Shown: positions 1 through 6,430 of the stretch, in pieces | How the letters are laid out: each line of letters starts with the position of its first letter | How positions within the stretch are numbered: the first letter of the stretch is position 1 | From: CAZMXI01 sp964570205 | GTDB lineage: Bacteria; Planctomycetota; Phycisphaerae; Tepidisphaerales; Tepidisphaeraceae | Direction of reading: 5' to 3' | DNA length: 8,783 bases | NCBI GenBank assembly: GCA_964570205.1 | Contig: CAZMXI010000189.1 | Span: 1-8,783 of the forward strand | Notes under the pieces: generated by a model | What the model was told of the DNA's origin: nothing | Seen by the model: only the letters and a program-made list of their open reading frames with translations | Databases searched by the model: none | Made by a program: the position numbers and the translations under genes

Positions 1-1
1 G

Positions 2-238
2 GCGCTTTCTACGGGGGGCAACCCGGAACTCGCCACCGTGCTGCGGGTGGTGGAAGTCGCTGGAGTTGATCGGGAGTTGATGCAGCGATCAGGGATGTAT
101 TACGGCGACGCGATGGTGGCTCAGTTGACGCTGGAATGTGAGGCGATTTTCCTGCGAAGCTGGACGCTGCCGCTGATGCCGAAGGAAGTGAAGGACATTC
201 TGAAGTTGACGCCGCCGCCAGACGCGGTGGCGTTCTGA
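2..238 (+). CDS. C-terminal part of an unrecognised protein (truncated by the window edge)
   Basis: The reading frame is open from base 2 to a TGA at 236-238, giving 78 visible residues with no stop upstream, so the true start lies outside the window. An internal GTG at 38 could be read as a start, but the frame stays open before it and no ribosome-binding site precedes it, so I treat the gene as truncated. The visible part is soluble-looking and mixed in charge. It has a short hydrophobic stretch (FLRSWTLPLMP) and ends in a proline-rich tail (TPPPDAVAF). There is no membrane segment or catalytic motif that I recognise. It lies 134 bases upstream of the 733-residue membrane protein on the same strand and may share its transcript. 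I cannot assign a function. G-rich codon third positions match the next two genes, which supports real coding. Confidence 0.6.
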   Translation, partial: ALSTGGNPELATVLRVVEVAGVDRELMQRSGMYYGDAMVAQLTLECEAIFLRSWTLPLMPKEVKDILKLTPPPDAVAF

Positions 239-372
239 ATGCCCCGTGCGCGCCTCGCCGGGACCGTGACGCGCCCGCCAGCCGGGCGCCCAAGCGGGAC
301 AGCGACCGTGGCATGAAGGCGAGGGCACGAGGCGTTTTGGGGCAACGAAGGTTAGAGCGACCGAGGTGAACC

Positions 373-2574
373 ATGCAGAAGCTGGTGCCGATCCTGGAGA
401 AGAACGTCCAATGGATCGCCCTGGGCCTGGCGGGCCTGTGGGTGCTCTGGGTGGCGTGGGCGTATGGCGTGAATCCGCCGGTCAGCCAGGAGATTGGCTC
501 GGCGGTGGTGACGCCGGCGACGGTGGACGAACTGCTTAAGGACCAGGCCAAGTCGCTGGAGGACAAGATCAAGTTCTCCAAGACGGTCGATCCGGCACAG
601 GTGTTTCCGGTGAAGGTGCCGGATTATCTGGCGGCGTTCAACGAGCGCATGAAGGGCGAAGCGCCGCGTCAGGCGGCGCTGGCATGGAAGATCATCAGCC
701 CGCCTCCGTACAAGGCAACCAGCCTCGATCCGACTCGGGTGTTGCCGGACAACGCCGATATTCTGGTGCAGGAATTGCCCGTATTACCGGCTCCGCTGCA
801 ACTCTGGACGGTATCGGGACGAAGCCTGGTGCTGGTGCCGGACCTGAAAGTCGCGCCGATTATCCCGGGCGCGGGAATGGGCCCCGGCGGTGTCGGCATG
901 GGTGTTCCAGGCGGCATACCGGGTGGTATTCCGGGCGCGCTCCCCGGCGCTCTGCCGGGCGCGATGCCGGGCGTCGGCGCTGTCCCGGGCCTTCCGCCAG
1001 GCGTCAGGCCGGCTCTTCCGGGCGCTGATCCGGCGGGCACCGTGAAGATCGGTCCGAACATGGTCATCTCCAGCAGCCTTTTGCGCAATGCTCTGGGCCA
1101 ACCCATGAATCCGGAAGACCGGTTCTGGATCACCGTGGCCGCGGCGTTTAACCACACGCTGGCCGTTCAGGAGATGGTTCAGAAGAACATCCCGCAGGTG
1201 TTGCTGCAGACGGTGGTTTACTATGAGGTGCAGCTCGAGCGAGAGGAGTTGGTGGCCGGTCAGTGGAAGTATCGGACCCTGGTAACGGGTCTGCCGATGA
1301 ACGCGCCGCCCGTGAAGCGGACCGCAACGCTGCTGGGGCAGTTCGACCAGTGGGCGAGTCAGGCGCAGGCGCAGATTCTCGCGCCGGATTTCTACACGGT
1401 AATCCATGGGGAAACCTGGGATCCGCTCAAGCCGTTTCAACCCGAGGTGCCGTTGCCCGGGGACGTGGGTGCGGGTGGCGTAATGGGCCAGGGCAGAGGC
1501 GAGCAACTGCTTCAAAAATGGAAGAGCTTTGAGACGAACGCGCAGAAGAGCGCGTATATTGACGGCTTGTCGATGGAGGACAGGCAGCTTCTTTACAAGG
1601 CCAGGAAGGACGAAGAAGCCAAGGAGCGGGAACAGAACCGGCAGTCACAGCCCAACCTGACGCCTGCGCCGAATCCGCGCACTCCGCCCCGGACGGGCCG
1701 GAACGCGGCACAGGACTCGCGAGCGCTTCAGGATATGTACGCCCAGGCAGCCGGAGCGCCGCGCGGCGGCGCTCGCCCGCCGTCGGGCGGACCCACGCCG
1801 CCGTCAGGCGGATTCGGCGCGATCCCGCCGGGCGTGGGGATCAACCCCGGCATGACCGGAGAGCCTCAGCCGATCCAGTTGCAGCCGCAGCAGATGATCC
1901 GGCCGCAGAACGCCGGACAGCCGGACGCGCAGGGCAACATGCTCATCTGGCAGCATGACGAGACGGCCGAGCCCGGCAAGACCTACCGGTACCGGCTGCG
2001 GGTGGTGGCGCGCAACCCGGTTTTCGGGCATGCCCAGGCGGTGAAGGACCCGAAGATGGCCCAGCAGATAGAGCTGGATTCCAAGTGGAGCGACTGGACG
2101 GAACCTGTGATGATCCCGCAGGCGCTGCATATCCAGGTGGCGGGCACCAATTTCAACCGTACGGATGTGAAGTTCAACATCTATCGATGGAAGAACGGGC
2201 AGTTGCATAAGAACACGCAGCCATTCGAGGCGGCGCCCGGCGATATTGTCGGCGGGACCGACAAGGAGGGCATGGACTTCGTCACACCGTGGATGGTGGT
2301 GGATATTCGCTCGGTGGGCGGCGACCTGAAGGTGCTGCTGATGGATGACAAGGGCAACAAGGTGGAGCACTCGTTGCGGGCGGACTCCGCATCGGACGAG
2401 TTCCGTAAGCTGGAAGCCGAGATTCTCCAGCAACAACAACAGGCGGCCGGGGGGATCATGGGTGGCGTGATGCCGCCGGCCCTCCCGGGACCGGGCGGTG
2501 CTCGTCCTCCATCAGGCGGAGCGGTGCCGCTGGTGCCCGGGACGCCATCGGGCGGGCGGGTTCCTCCCCGGTGA
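373..2574 (+). CDS. Large single-span membrane protein with Pro/Gly-rich segments, function unknown
   Basis: This 733-residue protein starts at an ATG preceded by a good Shine-Dalgarno match, GAGGTGA at 363-369. The N terminus is short and charged (MQKLVPILEKN) and is followed by one hydrophobic span at about residues 12-32. No lipobox or signal-peptidase site is evident, so it is probably anchored by its N terminus with the bulk outside the cytoplasmic membrane. Three low-complexity segments separate folded parts: residues ~165-222 (PGxx repeats), ~422-510 (Pro, Gln and Ser-Gly-Gly rich), and ~686-733 (five Gln, then Pro/Gly to the end). The middle globular part (~223-400) contains YYEVQLEREEL. 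The later one (~520-685) contains TYRYRLRVVARNPVFG and SKWSDWTEPV. These resemble the closing strands of a fibronectin-III-like beta sandwich, but that is my inference. I do not recognise the family. The upstream partial gene may belong to the same unit, and an intrinsic terminator follows 25 bases after the stop. Confidence 0.85.
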   Translation: MQKLVPILEKNVQWIALGLAGLWVLWVAWAYGVNPPVSQEIGSAVVTPATVDELLKDQAKSLEDKIKFSKTVDPAQVFPVKVPDYLAAFNERMKGEAPRQAALAWKIISPPPYKATSLDPTRVLPDNADILVQELPVLPAPLQLWTVSGRSLVLVPDLKVAPIIPGAGMGPGGVGMGVPGGIPGGIPGALPGALPGAMPGVGAVPGLPPGVRPALPGADPAGTVKIGPNMVISSSLLRNALGQPMNPEDRFWITVAAAFNHTLAVQEMVQKNIPQVLLQTVVYYEVQLEREELVAGQWKYRTLVTGLPMNAPPVKRTATLLGQFDQWASQAQAQILAPDFYTVIHGETWDPLKPFQPEVPLPGDVGAGGVMGQGRGEQLLQKWKSFETNAQKSAYIDGLSMEDRQLLYKARKDEEAKEREQNRQSQPNLTPAPNPRTPPRTGRNAAQDSRALQDMYAQAAGAPRGGARPPSGGPTPPSGGFGAIPPGVGINPGMTGEPQPIQLQPQQMIRPQNAGQPDAQGNMLIWQHDETAEPGKTYRYRLRVVARNPVFGHAQAVKDPKMAQQIELDSKWSDWTEPVMIPQALHIQVAGTNFNRTDVKFNIYRWKNGQLHKNTQPFEAAPGDIVGGTDKEGMDFVTPWMVVDIRSVGGDLKVLLMDDKGNKVEHSLRADSASDEFRKLEAEILQQQQQAAGGIMGGVMPPALPGPGGARPPSGGAVPLVPGTPSGGRVPPR
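907..975 (+). repeat. Tandem 12-base coding repeat (Pro-Gly-x-hydrophobic units)
   Basis: Inside the membrane-protein gene, five consecutive four-residue units (PGGI, PGGI, PGAL, PGAL, PGAM), then PGV, fill residues 179-201. The period is 12 bases. Proline is written CCA, CCG or CCC and glycine GGC or GGT, so the units have diverged synonymously while the peptide pattern is kept. It is the core of a longer Pro/Gly-rich linker (about residues 165-222) that looks flexible or elastin-like. Confidence 0.85.
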
Positions 2575-2599
2575 GCGACGGGGCACGCTGTCGAATCTG

Positions 2600-2639
2600 C
2601 GCGGAAGCGGCTTTGCGGGGCCGCTTCCGCGGTTCTTTT
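2600..2639 (+). terminator. Intrinsic terminator after the large membrane-protein gene
   Basis: A perfect 12-bp stem pairs 2600-2611 (CGCGGAAGCGGC) with 2620-2631. The 8-base loop is TTTGCGGG, and the stem is followed by the T-rich run TTCTTTT at 2633-2639. It begins 25 bases after the TGA at 2572-2574 and lies just upstream of hisD. It should therefore separate the unknown membrane-protein transcript from the histidine genes. Confidence 0.85.
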
Positions 2640-2647
2640 GCGTCCGA

Positions 2648-2653
2648 TATGAT
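2648..2653 (+). promoter_or_regulatory. Candidate -10 box for hisD
   Basis: TATGAT matches five of six bases of the sigma-70 -10 consensus. It lies directly after the terminator tail and 26 bases before the hisD ATG. A start about 7 bases downstream would give a leader of about 20 bases that includes the ribosome-binding site. The hexamer 17 bases upstream (TTCCGC, 2625-2630) is a poor -35 and falls in the terminator stem, so the call is weak. Confidence 0.35.
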
Positions 2654-2671
2654 TGAGGGCCCTGAATCGGA

Positions 2672-2678
2672 AAGGTGA
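2672..2678 (+). promoter_or_regulatory. Ribosome-binding site that decides the hisD start
   Basis: AAGGTGA matches the AGGTGA part of the anti-Shine-Dalgarno complement and ends one base before the ATG at 2680. It supports that ATG over the in-frame TTG at 2653, which overlaps the candidate -10 box and has no comparable site. The membrane-protein gene at 373 uses a similar GAGGTGA site close to its start. Confidence 0.6.
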
Positions 2679-2679
2679 C

Positions 2680-4002
2680 ATGATCCCGATACTGCGAATG
2701 GACCTGGAATCGGATCGACAGCGCGTCGAGGCCCTTGTGGCCGGCCTGAGGCTGAACGCGGCCGACCTGGCGCTGGGGCGAGGCAAGCTGTCGGCGGCGA
2801 GTGAATCGGTGAAGCAGGTGATGGCGGACGTCGCCGAGCGTGGTGATGCGGCGGTCGTCGAGGCCAGCCGGCGGTTTGATGATCCGGGTTTCACGCCCAA
2901 CCAGATTCGCATCCCGGTGGACGAGATGCGGCAGGCCGCGGGGCGGGTGCCGCACGAGCTGCGCAGCGCCATCCGGCATGCGATCGCGCAGGTGCGGGAG
3001 TATCAGTCGCATATCATGCCGAAGGATGCGGCGATGCTGGAACGCCCAGGTGCGCAACTGGGCATGCGCTTCACGCCGCTGGACTCGGCGGGGCTGTATT
3101 TCCCCGGGGGCAAGGCGGCCTATCCGTCGAGCCTGATCATGCTGGCGGTGCCGGCGCAGGTGGCGGGGGTCAAGCGTCTCGTGGCATGCACACCGCCAAG
3201 CCAATACGGCAAGAGCGATCTGGTGCTGGCGGCATGCCACGAGCTGGGGCTGAAGGATGTGTTCCGGGCGAACGGCGTGGCGGCGATCGCAGCAATGGCG
3301 TTCGGCACGGAGACGATCCCGGCGGTGGACAAGATCGTGGGCCCGGGCGGGGCCGCGGTGCAGCTCGCCAAACGCCTGGTCAGCGGCGCCGTGGGCCTGG
3401 ACGGCTTTCTGGGGCCCAGCGAGGTGGTGGTGATCGCCGATGACAGCGGCGATGCGGAGTTCATCGCGGCCGACCTGCTGGCGCAGGCCGAGCACGATCC
3501 GGGGTCGGCCTTTCTGCTCACGACCAGCGACGACCTGGCGCGGCGGGTGGCGGCCGGCGCCGTGCGCCAGTTCCAGCAGCGGCACCGGCAGACAGCGCTG
3601 GACAAGGCGCTGCGCGAACACAGCGCGATCGTGGTGGATGAATCGATGGACCGCCTGGTGGAACTGGCCAACCGGCTGGCGGCCGAGCACGTCAACCTTC
3701 AGGTCCGCGATGAGCAAGGCGTCCTGGCGAAGCTGACGCATGCGGGGGCGGTGTTCGTCGGACGCTATGCGCCGATCGCCGCGGGCGATTACGTGGCCGG
3801 GCCGAGCCACTGCCTGCCGACCAACACGACAGCGCGCTTCTCCAGCGGCGTGAGCGTTTACGAGTTCCTCAAGCGCAGCAGCATCGTGCATTATCAGGAG
3901 GAGGGGTTGAAGCACGATGCGGCGGCGATTGTCGCGATGGCCGGGGCCGAGCACCTCGATGCCCACGCGGCGAGCGTTCGCATCCGCATGGAAGATAAAT
4001 GA
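2680..4002 (+). CDS. hisD: Histidinol dehydrogenase
   Basis: HisD catalyses the last two steps of histidine synthesis, the NAD-dependent four-electron oxidation of L-histidinol through histidinal to L-histidine, in the cytoplasm. The protein is 440 residues from the ATG at 2680, typical for the family. The nucleotide-binding region signature GLYFPGGKAAYPSS begins at residue 138. The zinc ligands are Q269 and H272 (in AQAEHDPGS), D370 (in AAGDYVAGPSH) and H429 (in DAHAAS). The general acid/base pair is E336-H337 (in AAEHVNL). All six sit exactly 10 residues after the classical E. coli positions (259, 262, 326, 327, 360, 419), so the active site is intact. An in-frame TTG at 2653 would add nine residues but lacks a ribosome site. 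hisC follows 141 bases after the stop and has its own -10 box, so hisD may be transcribed separately or read through. Confidence 0.97.
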   Translation: MIPILRMDLESDRQRVEALVAGLRLNAADLALGRGKLSAASESVKQVMADVAERGDAAVVEASRRFDDPGFTPNQIRIPVDEMRQAAGRVPHELRSAIRHAIAQVREYQSHIMPKDAAMLERPGAQLGMRFTPLDSAGLYFPGGKAAYPSSLIMLAVPAQVAGVKRLVACTPPSQYGKSDLVLAACHELGLKDVFRANGVAAIAAMAFGTETIPAVDKIVGPGGAAVQLAKRLVSGAVGLDGFLGPSEVVVIADDSGDAEFIAADLLAQAEHDPGSAFLLTTSDDLARRVAAGAVRQFQQRHRQTALDKALREHSAIVVDESMDRLVELANRLAAEHVNLQVRDEQGVLAKLTHAGAVFVGRYAPIAAGDYVAGPSHCLPTNTTARFSSGVSVYEFLKRSSIVHYQEEGLKHDAAAIVAMAGAEHLDAHAASVRIRMEDK

Positions 4003-4026
4003 CGGGCCGCCTTCGGGCACCATGCG

Positions 4027-4116
4027 CTTGCATGCATGCCTCTGGCGCAACTGATGACAGAAGGAACACGCGGACGTGTTGAATCCGCCGCGCGAGCGCG
4101 ACTTGTGGCATGCAAG
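4027..4116. repeat. 9-bp inverted repeat in the hisD-hisC gap
   Basis: CTTGCATGC at 4027-4035 is the exact reverse complement of GCATGCAAG at 4108-4116, with 72 bases between the arms. The right arm lies where the -35 region of the hisC promoter would be. The left arm runs into the palindrome GCATGCATGC (4030-4039). It could be a pair of operator half-sites or chance. No regulator is encoded nearby. Confidence 0.4.
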
Positions 4117-4131
4117 TTGCGCCGGGCGCTG

Positions 4132-4146
4132 TATAATCTGCGCATG
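4132..4146 (+). promoter_or_regulatory. hisC -10 box positioned for a leaderless transcript
   Basis: A perfect TATAAT (4132-4137) is followed by six bases (CTGCGC) and the ATG of hisC at 4144. With the usual 6-8-base distance from -10 to start, transcription would begin at or next to the A of the ATG. No Shine-Dalgarno-like purine run lies in the 25 bases upstream. The -35 region is weak: the best hexamer at a 16-base spacing is ATGCAA, three of six matches. Confidence 0.65.
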
Positions 4147-5217
4147 GCTCCGAAGTTTGTGCGTCCGAACATCCAAGAGCTTGCGCCCTATGCGCCCGGC
4201 GAGCAGCCCGGCGCCGGCGAGCGCGTTGTCAAGCTCAACACCAACGAGAATCCATTTCCACCAAGCCCAAAAGTCATTCAGGCGATTCACGAAATCGAGG
4301 GCGAGCTGTTGCGCCGGTATCCAAACCCGACCGCCGACGGCTTCCGCAGGGTGGCTGCGAAAGTGCATGATGTGCCCATGGAGATGATCATCGCCGGCAA
4401 CGGCAGCGATGACATCCTGAGCATCGCAACGCGCACGGTGCTGGGCCCCGACGATCTACTGGCCAGCCCCAACCCCACGTACACGCTGTATCCGGTCCTG
4501 GCCGAAATCGGCCAGAGCCGGTACGTCTCAGTCCCCTGGGAGCAGGATTACGCGCTGCCGATCGATGCGCTGCTGGCGACGAAAGCTCGGGCGATTTTCC
4601 TGGCCAACCCCAACGCCCCGACAGGCACGTTCGTCGAGCCCGCGCGGATCGCCGATCTGGCCAGGCGCTTCGACGGCCTCGTGCTGGTCGATGAGGCCTA
4701 CGTCGACTTCGCGGATGACAATTGCATCGCCCTGGCGCGCGAGCTGGACAACCTGGTGGTCTCGCGCACACTGAGCAAGGCGTACAGCCTCGCGGGCCTG
4801 CGCTTTGGGTACGCCATCGCGCAGCCAAGGATCATCGACGAGCTGATGAAGGTGAAGGACAGCTACAACTGCGATGCCATCGCCATCTGCGCGGCGACGG
4901 CCGCCCTGGAAGACCAGGCCTATGCGCAACAGACCTGGGCACATGTGCGCAGCGAACGCGATCGCCTGACGGCGGAACTGGCCGCGCTGGGCTTCTCGGT
5001 GATCCCGAGCCAGGCAAACTTCGTGCTGGCAACGTGCCCGGATGGCAACGGCAAGGCGATTTACATGGGCCTCAAGAGCCAGGGCATCCTGGTTCGATAC
5101 TTCGACAAGCCGGGCCTGAAGGATAAGGTGCGGATCACGATCGGCACGAGCCAGGAGAACAACGCGGTGCTGGGCGGGGTTAAGAACCTGCTTGGCTTGG
5201 CCGAAAAAGCGGCGTGA
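4144..5217 (+). CDS. hisC: Histidinol-phosphate aminotransferase
   Basis: HisC is a PLP-dependent class I/II aminotransferase that converts imidazole-acetol phosphate and glutamate to L-histidinol phosphate and 2-oxoglutarate. The protein is 357 residues from the ATG at 4144, normal for the family. Visible motifs in order are NTNENP at 32-37, the RYPNPTA segment at about 59-65, NGSDDIL before residue 100, NPTYTLY, NPNAPTG at 155-161, the cofactor Asp and Tyr in DEAYVDF (D183, Y186), the Schiff-base lysine K212 in SRTLSKAYSLAG, R220 in RFGYAI, and the carboxylate-binding arginine R330 in VRITIGT. The frame is open back to an ATG at 4036, adding 36 residues rich in Arg and Ala. I reject that start because family members begin close to the PNIQELAPY segment and because the -10 box fits 4144. 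hisB follows after 39 bases, so the two are probably co-transcribed. Confidence 0.96.
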   Translation: MAPKFVRPNIQELAPYAPGEQPGAGERVVKLNTNENPFPPSPKVIQAIHEIEGELLRRYPNPTADGFRRVAAKVHDVPMEMIIAGNGSDDILSIATRTVLGPDDLLASPNPTYTLYPVLAEIGQSRYVSVPWEQDYALPIDALLATKARAIFLANPNAPTGTFVEPARIADLARRFDGLVLVDEAYVDFADDNCIALARELDNLVVSRTLSKAYSLAGLRFGYAIAQPRIIDELMKVKDSYNCDAIAICAATAALEDQAYAQQTWAHVRSERDRLTAELAALGFSVIPSQANFVLATCPDGNGKAIYMGLKSQGILVRYFDKPGLKDKVRITIGTSQENNAVLGGVKNLLGLAEKAA

Positions 5218-5256
5218 ATCGGGCGCTCATCACGGAACGCGCGTAGAGGTCAACGC

Positions 5257-5850
5257 ATGGATCGCACGGCAAATATCTCGCGACAGACCAAAGAGACCCG
5301 GGTGGAGGTACAGCTCAACCTCGACGGCGCGGGCCAAGGCTCGTGCGAGACGGGCGTGGGCTTCTTCGACCACATGCTCGACCTGCTGTCGCGGCACAGC
5401 CTGATTGACCTGCACATCCACGCCGAGGGCGACCTGGATGTCGATGCCCACCACACCGTCGAGGATGTCGGCATCGTCATCGGCCAGGCGCTCGAGAAGG
5501 CCGTGGGCGACAAGAAGGGCATCTATCGCTACGGCTGGGCTGCCGTCCCGATGGATGAGAGCCTGGCGCAGGTGGCGATCGACCTGTCCGGCCGGCCGGC
5601 CTTTGTGTTCAACGCCGCGTTCAAGGGCGGCAAGATCGGCGCTTTCGACGTCGAGCTGGTCAGCGAGTTCTTCCGGGCCCTGTCGGTTAACGCGCGGATG
5701 AACCTGCACATCGCCGTCCCCTACGGCGACAACAACCACCACATCGCCGAAGCAATCTTCAAAGCCACCGCCAAGGCCCTCCGCCAGGCCGTCAGCCTCG
5801 ACCCCCGCAACACCGGCGTGCCGAGTACGAAGGGAACGCTCAGCCAGTGA
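5257..5850 (+). CDS. hisB: Imidazoleglycerol-phosphate dehydratase (monofunctional)
   Basis: This enzyme removes water from imidazole-glycerol phosphate to give imidazole-acetol phosphate, the substrate of HisC. At 197 residues it is the stand-alone dehydratase, without the phosphatase domain fused to HisB in E. coli. The metal-binding signatures are complete: GVGFFDHMLD (H39), DAHHTVEDVG (H65, H66, E69, D70) and GDNNHHIAEA (H161, H162, E165), near the ends of two similar halves. The opening R-Q-T-K-E-T segment and the LDGAG turn also fit the family. AGAGGT at 5245-5250 lies six bases before the ATG. The gene follows hisC by 39 bases and precedes the flavin-reductase-like gene by 28, which suggests one transcript. 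The missing histidinol-phosphate phosphatase must be encoded elsewhere. Confidence 0.97.
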   Translation: MDRTANISRQTKETRVEVQLNLDGAGQGSCETGVGFFDHMLDLLSRHSLIDLHIHAEGDLDVDAHHTVEDVGIVIGQALEKAVGDKKGIYRYGWAAVPMDESLAQVAIDLSGRPAFVFNAAFKGGKIGAFDVELVSEFFRALSVNARMNLHIAVPYGDNNHHIAEAIFKATAKALRQAVSLDPRNTGVPSTKGTLSQ

Positions 5851-5878
5851 TGCCGCGCATCCCAGGAGCAACGGAGCC

Positions 5879-6418
5879 ATGTCCCGTCAACCCATCCCCA
5901 CCAACGAACTCGCCTGTCGCCCCTTTGGCCTTTGGGATGTCAACTGGGCGCTCCTCGCCTGCGGCGATTTTCCCTCGCGACGCTTCAACTGCATGACGGT
6001 CTCCTGGGGCAGCCTGGGCGTCATGTGGGGCAAGCCCTTCGCCATGGTCGTCGTCCGGCCGCAACGCTACACGTTCCAGTTCATGGAACGCCACGACAAC
6101 TTCACGCTTTCGGTGTTCGAGGCGAAGTACCGGCCGATGCTGGATGCGCTGGGAACCCATTCCGGCCGGCAGATGGATAAGATCAACCAGTCCGGCTTCA
6201 CGCCCACCGCCTCAACGCAGGTGGCCAGCCCGTCCTTCGAAGAGGCCGAGCTTGTCCTGGAATGCCGCAAGATCTACTTCGATGACTGCGAGCCAACGCA
6301 TTTCCTGGCCGATTACATCCACGCGGCCTATCGCAACGACTATCACCGCATGTACTTCGGCGAGATCGTGGCAGCGCTGGGCACGGATGGCTATCGCGCT
6401 GCGCCCGCGGAACAATGA
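5879..6418 (+). CDS. Flavin-reductase-like FMN-binding protein (flavoredoxin type)
   Basis: The 179-residue protein looks like a small split-barrel flavin-binding protein of the flavin reductase-like / flavoredoxin group, which binds FMN and transfers electrons in the cytoplasm. The main evidence is the segment at residues 36-65: FNCMTVSWGS (36-45), then WGKPFAMVVVRPQRYT, the usual FMN-phosphate-binding region. The C-terminal YRNDYHRMYFGEIV (151-164) is also typical. There is no signal peptide and no membrane span. The substrate and partner cannot be told from the sequence. Two purine runs precede the ATG: AGGAG at 5864-5868, ten bases away, and GGAG at 5873-5876, too close. The gene begins 28 bases after hisB and is likely its operon partner, although no histidine-pathway role is known to me. 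Its end lies 12 bases from the end of the convergent channel gene. Confidence 0.85.
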   Translation: MSRQPIPTNELACRPFGLWDVNWALLACGDFPSRRFNCMTVSWGSLGVMWGKPFAMVVVRPQRYTFQFMERHDNFTLSVFEAKYRPMLDALGTHSGRQMDKINQSGFTPTASTQVASPSFEEAELVLECRKIYFDDCEPTHFLADYIHAAYRNDYHRMYFGEIVAALGTDGYRAAPAEQ

Positions 6419-6430
6419 ATGACTGCGGCG

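Noticed and set aside
271..289. 7-bp GC hairpin (GCGCCCG, five-base loop, CGGGCGC) after the first partial gene
   Set aside because: It has no T run, and such stems are common by chance at this GC content, so I did not call a terminator.
9..581. A 190-codon open frame on the minus strand over the first two genes
   Set aside because: It spans the end of one plus-strand gene, a gap and the start of another. The product is Arg/Ser/Pro-rich without a recognisable motif, as expected of an antisense shadow in GC-rich DNA.
2653..2679. TTG at 2653 as the hisD start
   Set aside because: It overlaps the candidate -10 box and has no ribosome site. The ATG at 2680 has AAGGTGA just upstream and gives the usual family length.
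4036..4143. A 36-residue N-terminal extension of HisC
   Set aside because: The extension is Arg/Ala-rich, not expected in the family, and would place the perfect -10 box inside the coding region.
2512..4368. A 618-codon open frame on the minus strand opposite hisD
   Set aside because: It lies opposite a fully recognisable hisD and the start of hisC. Its His/Arg-rich product is typical of antisense frames in high-GC genes, and there is no ribosome site.
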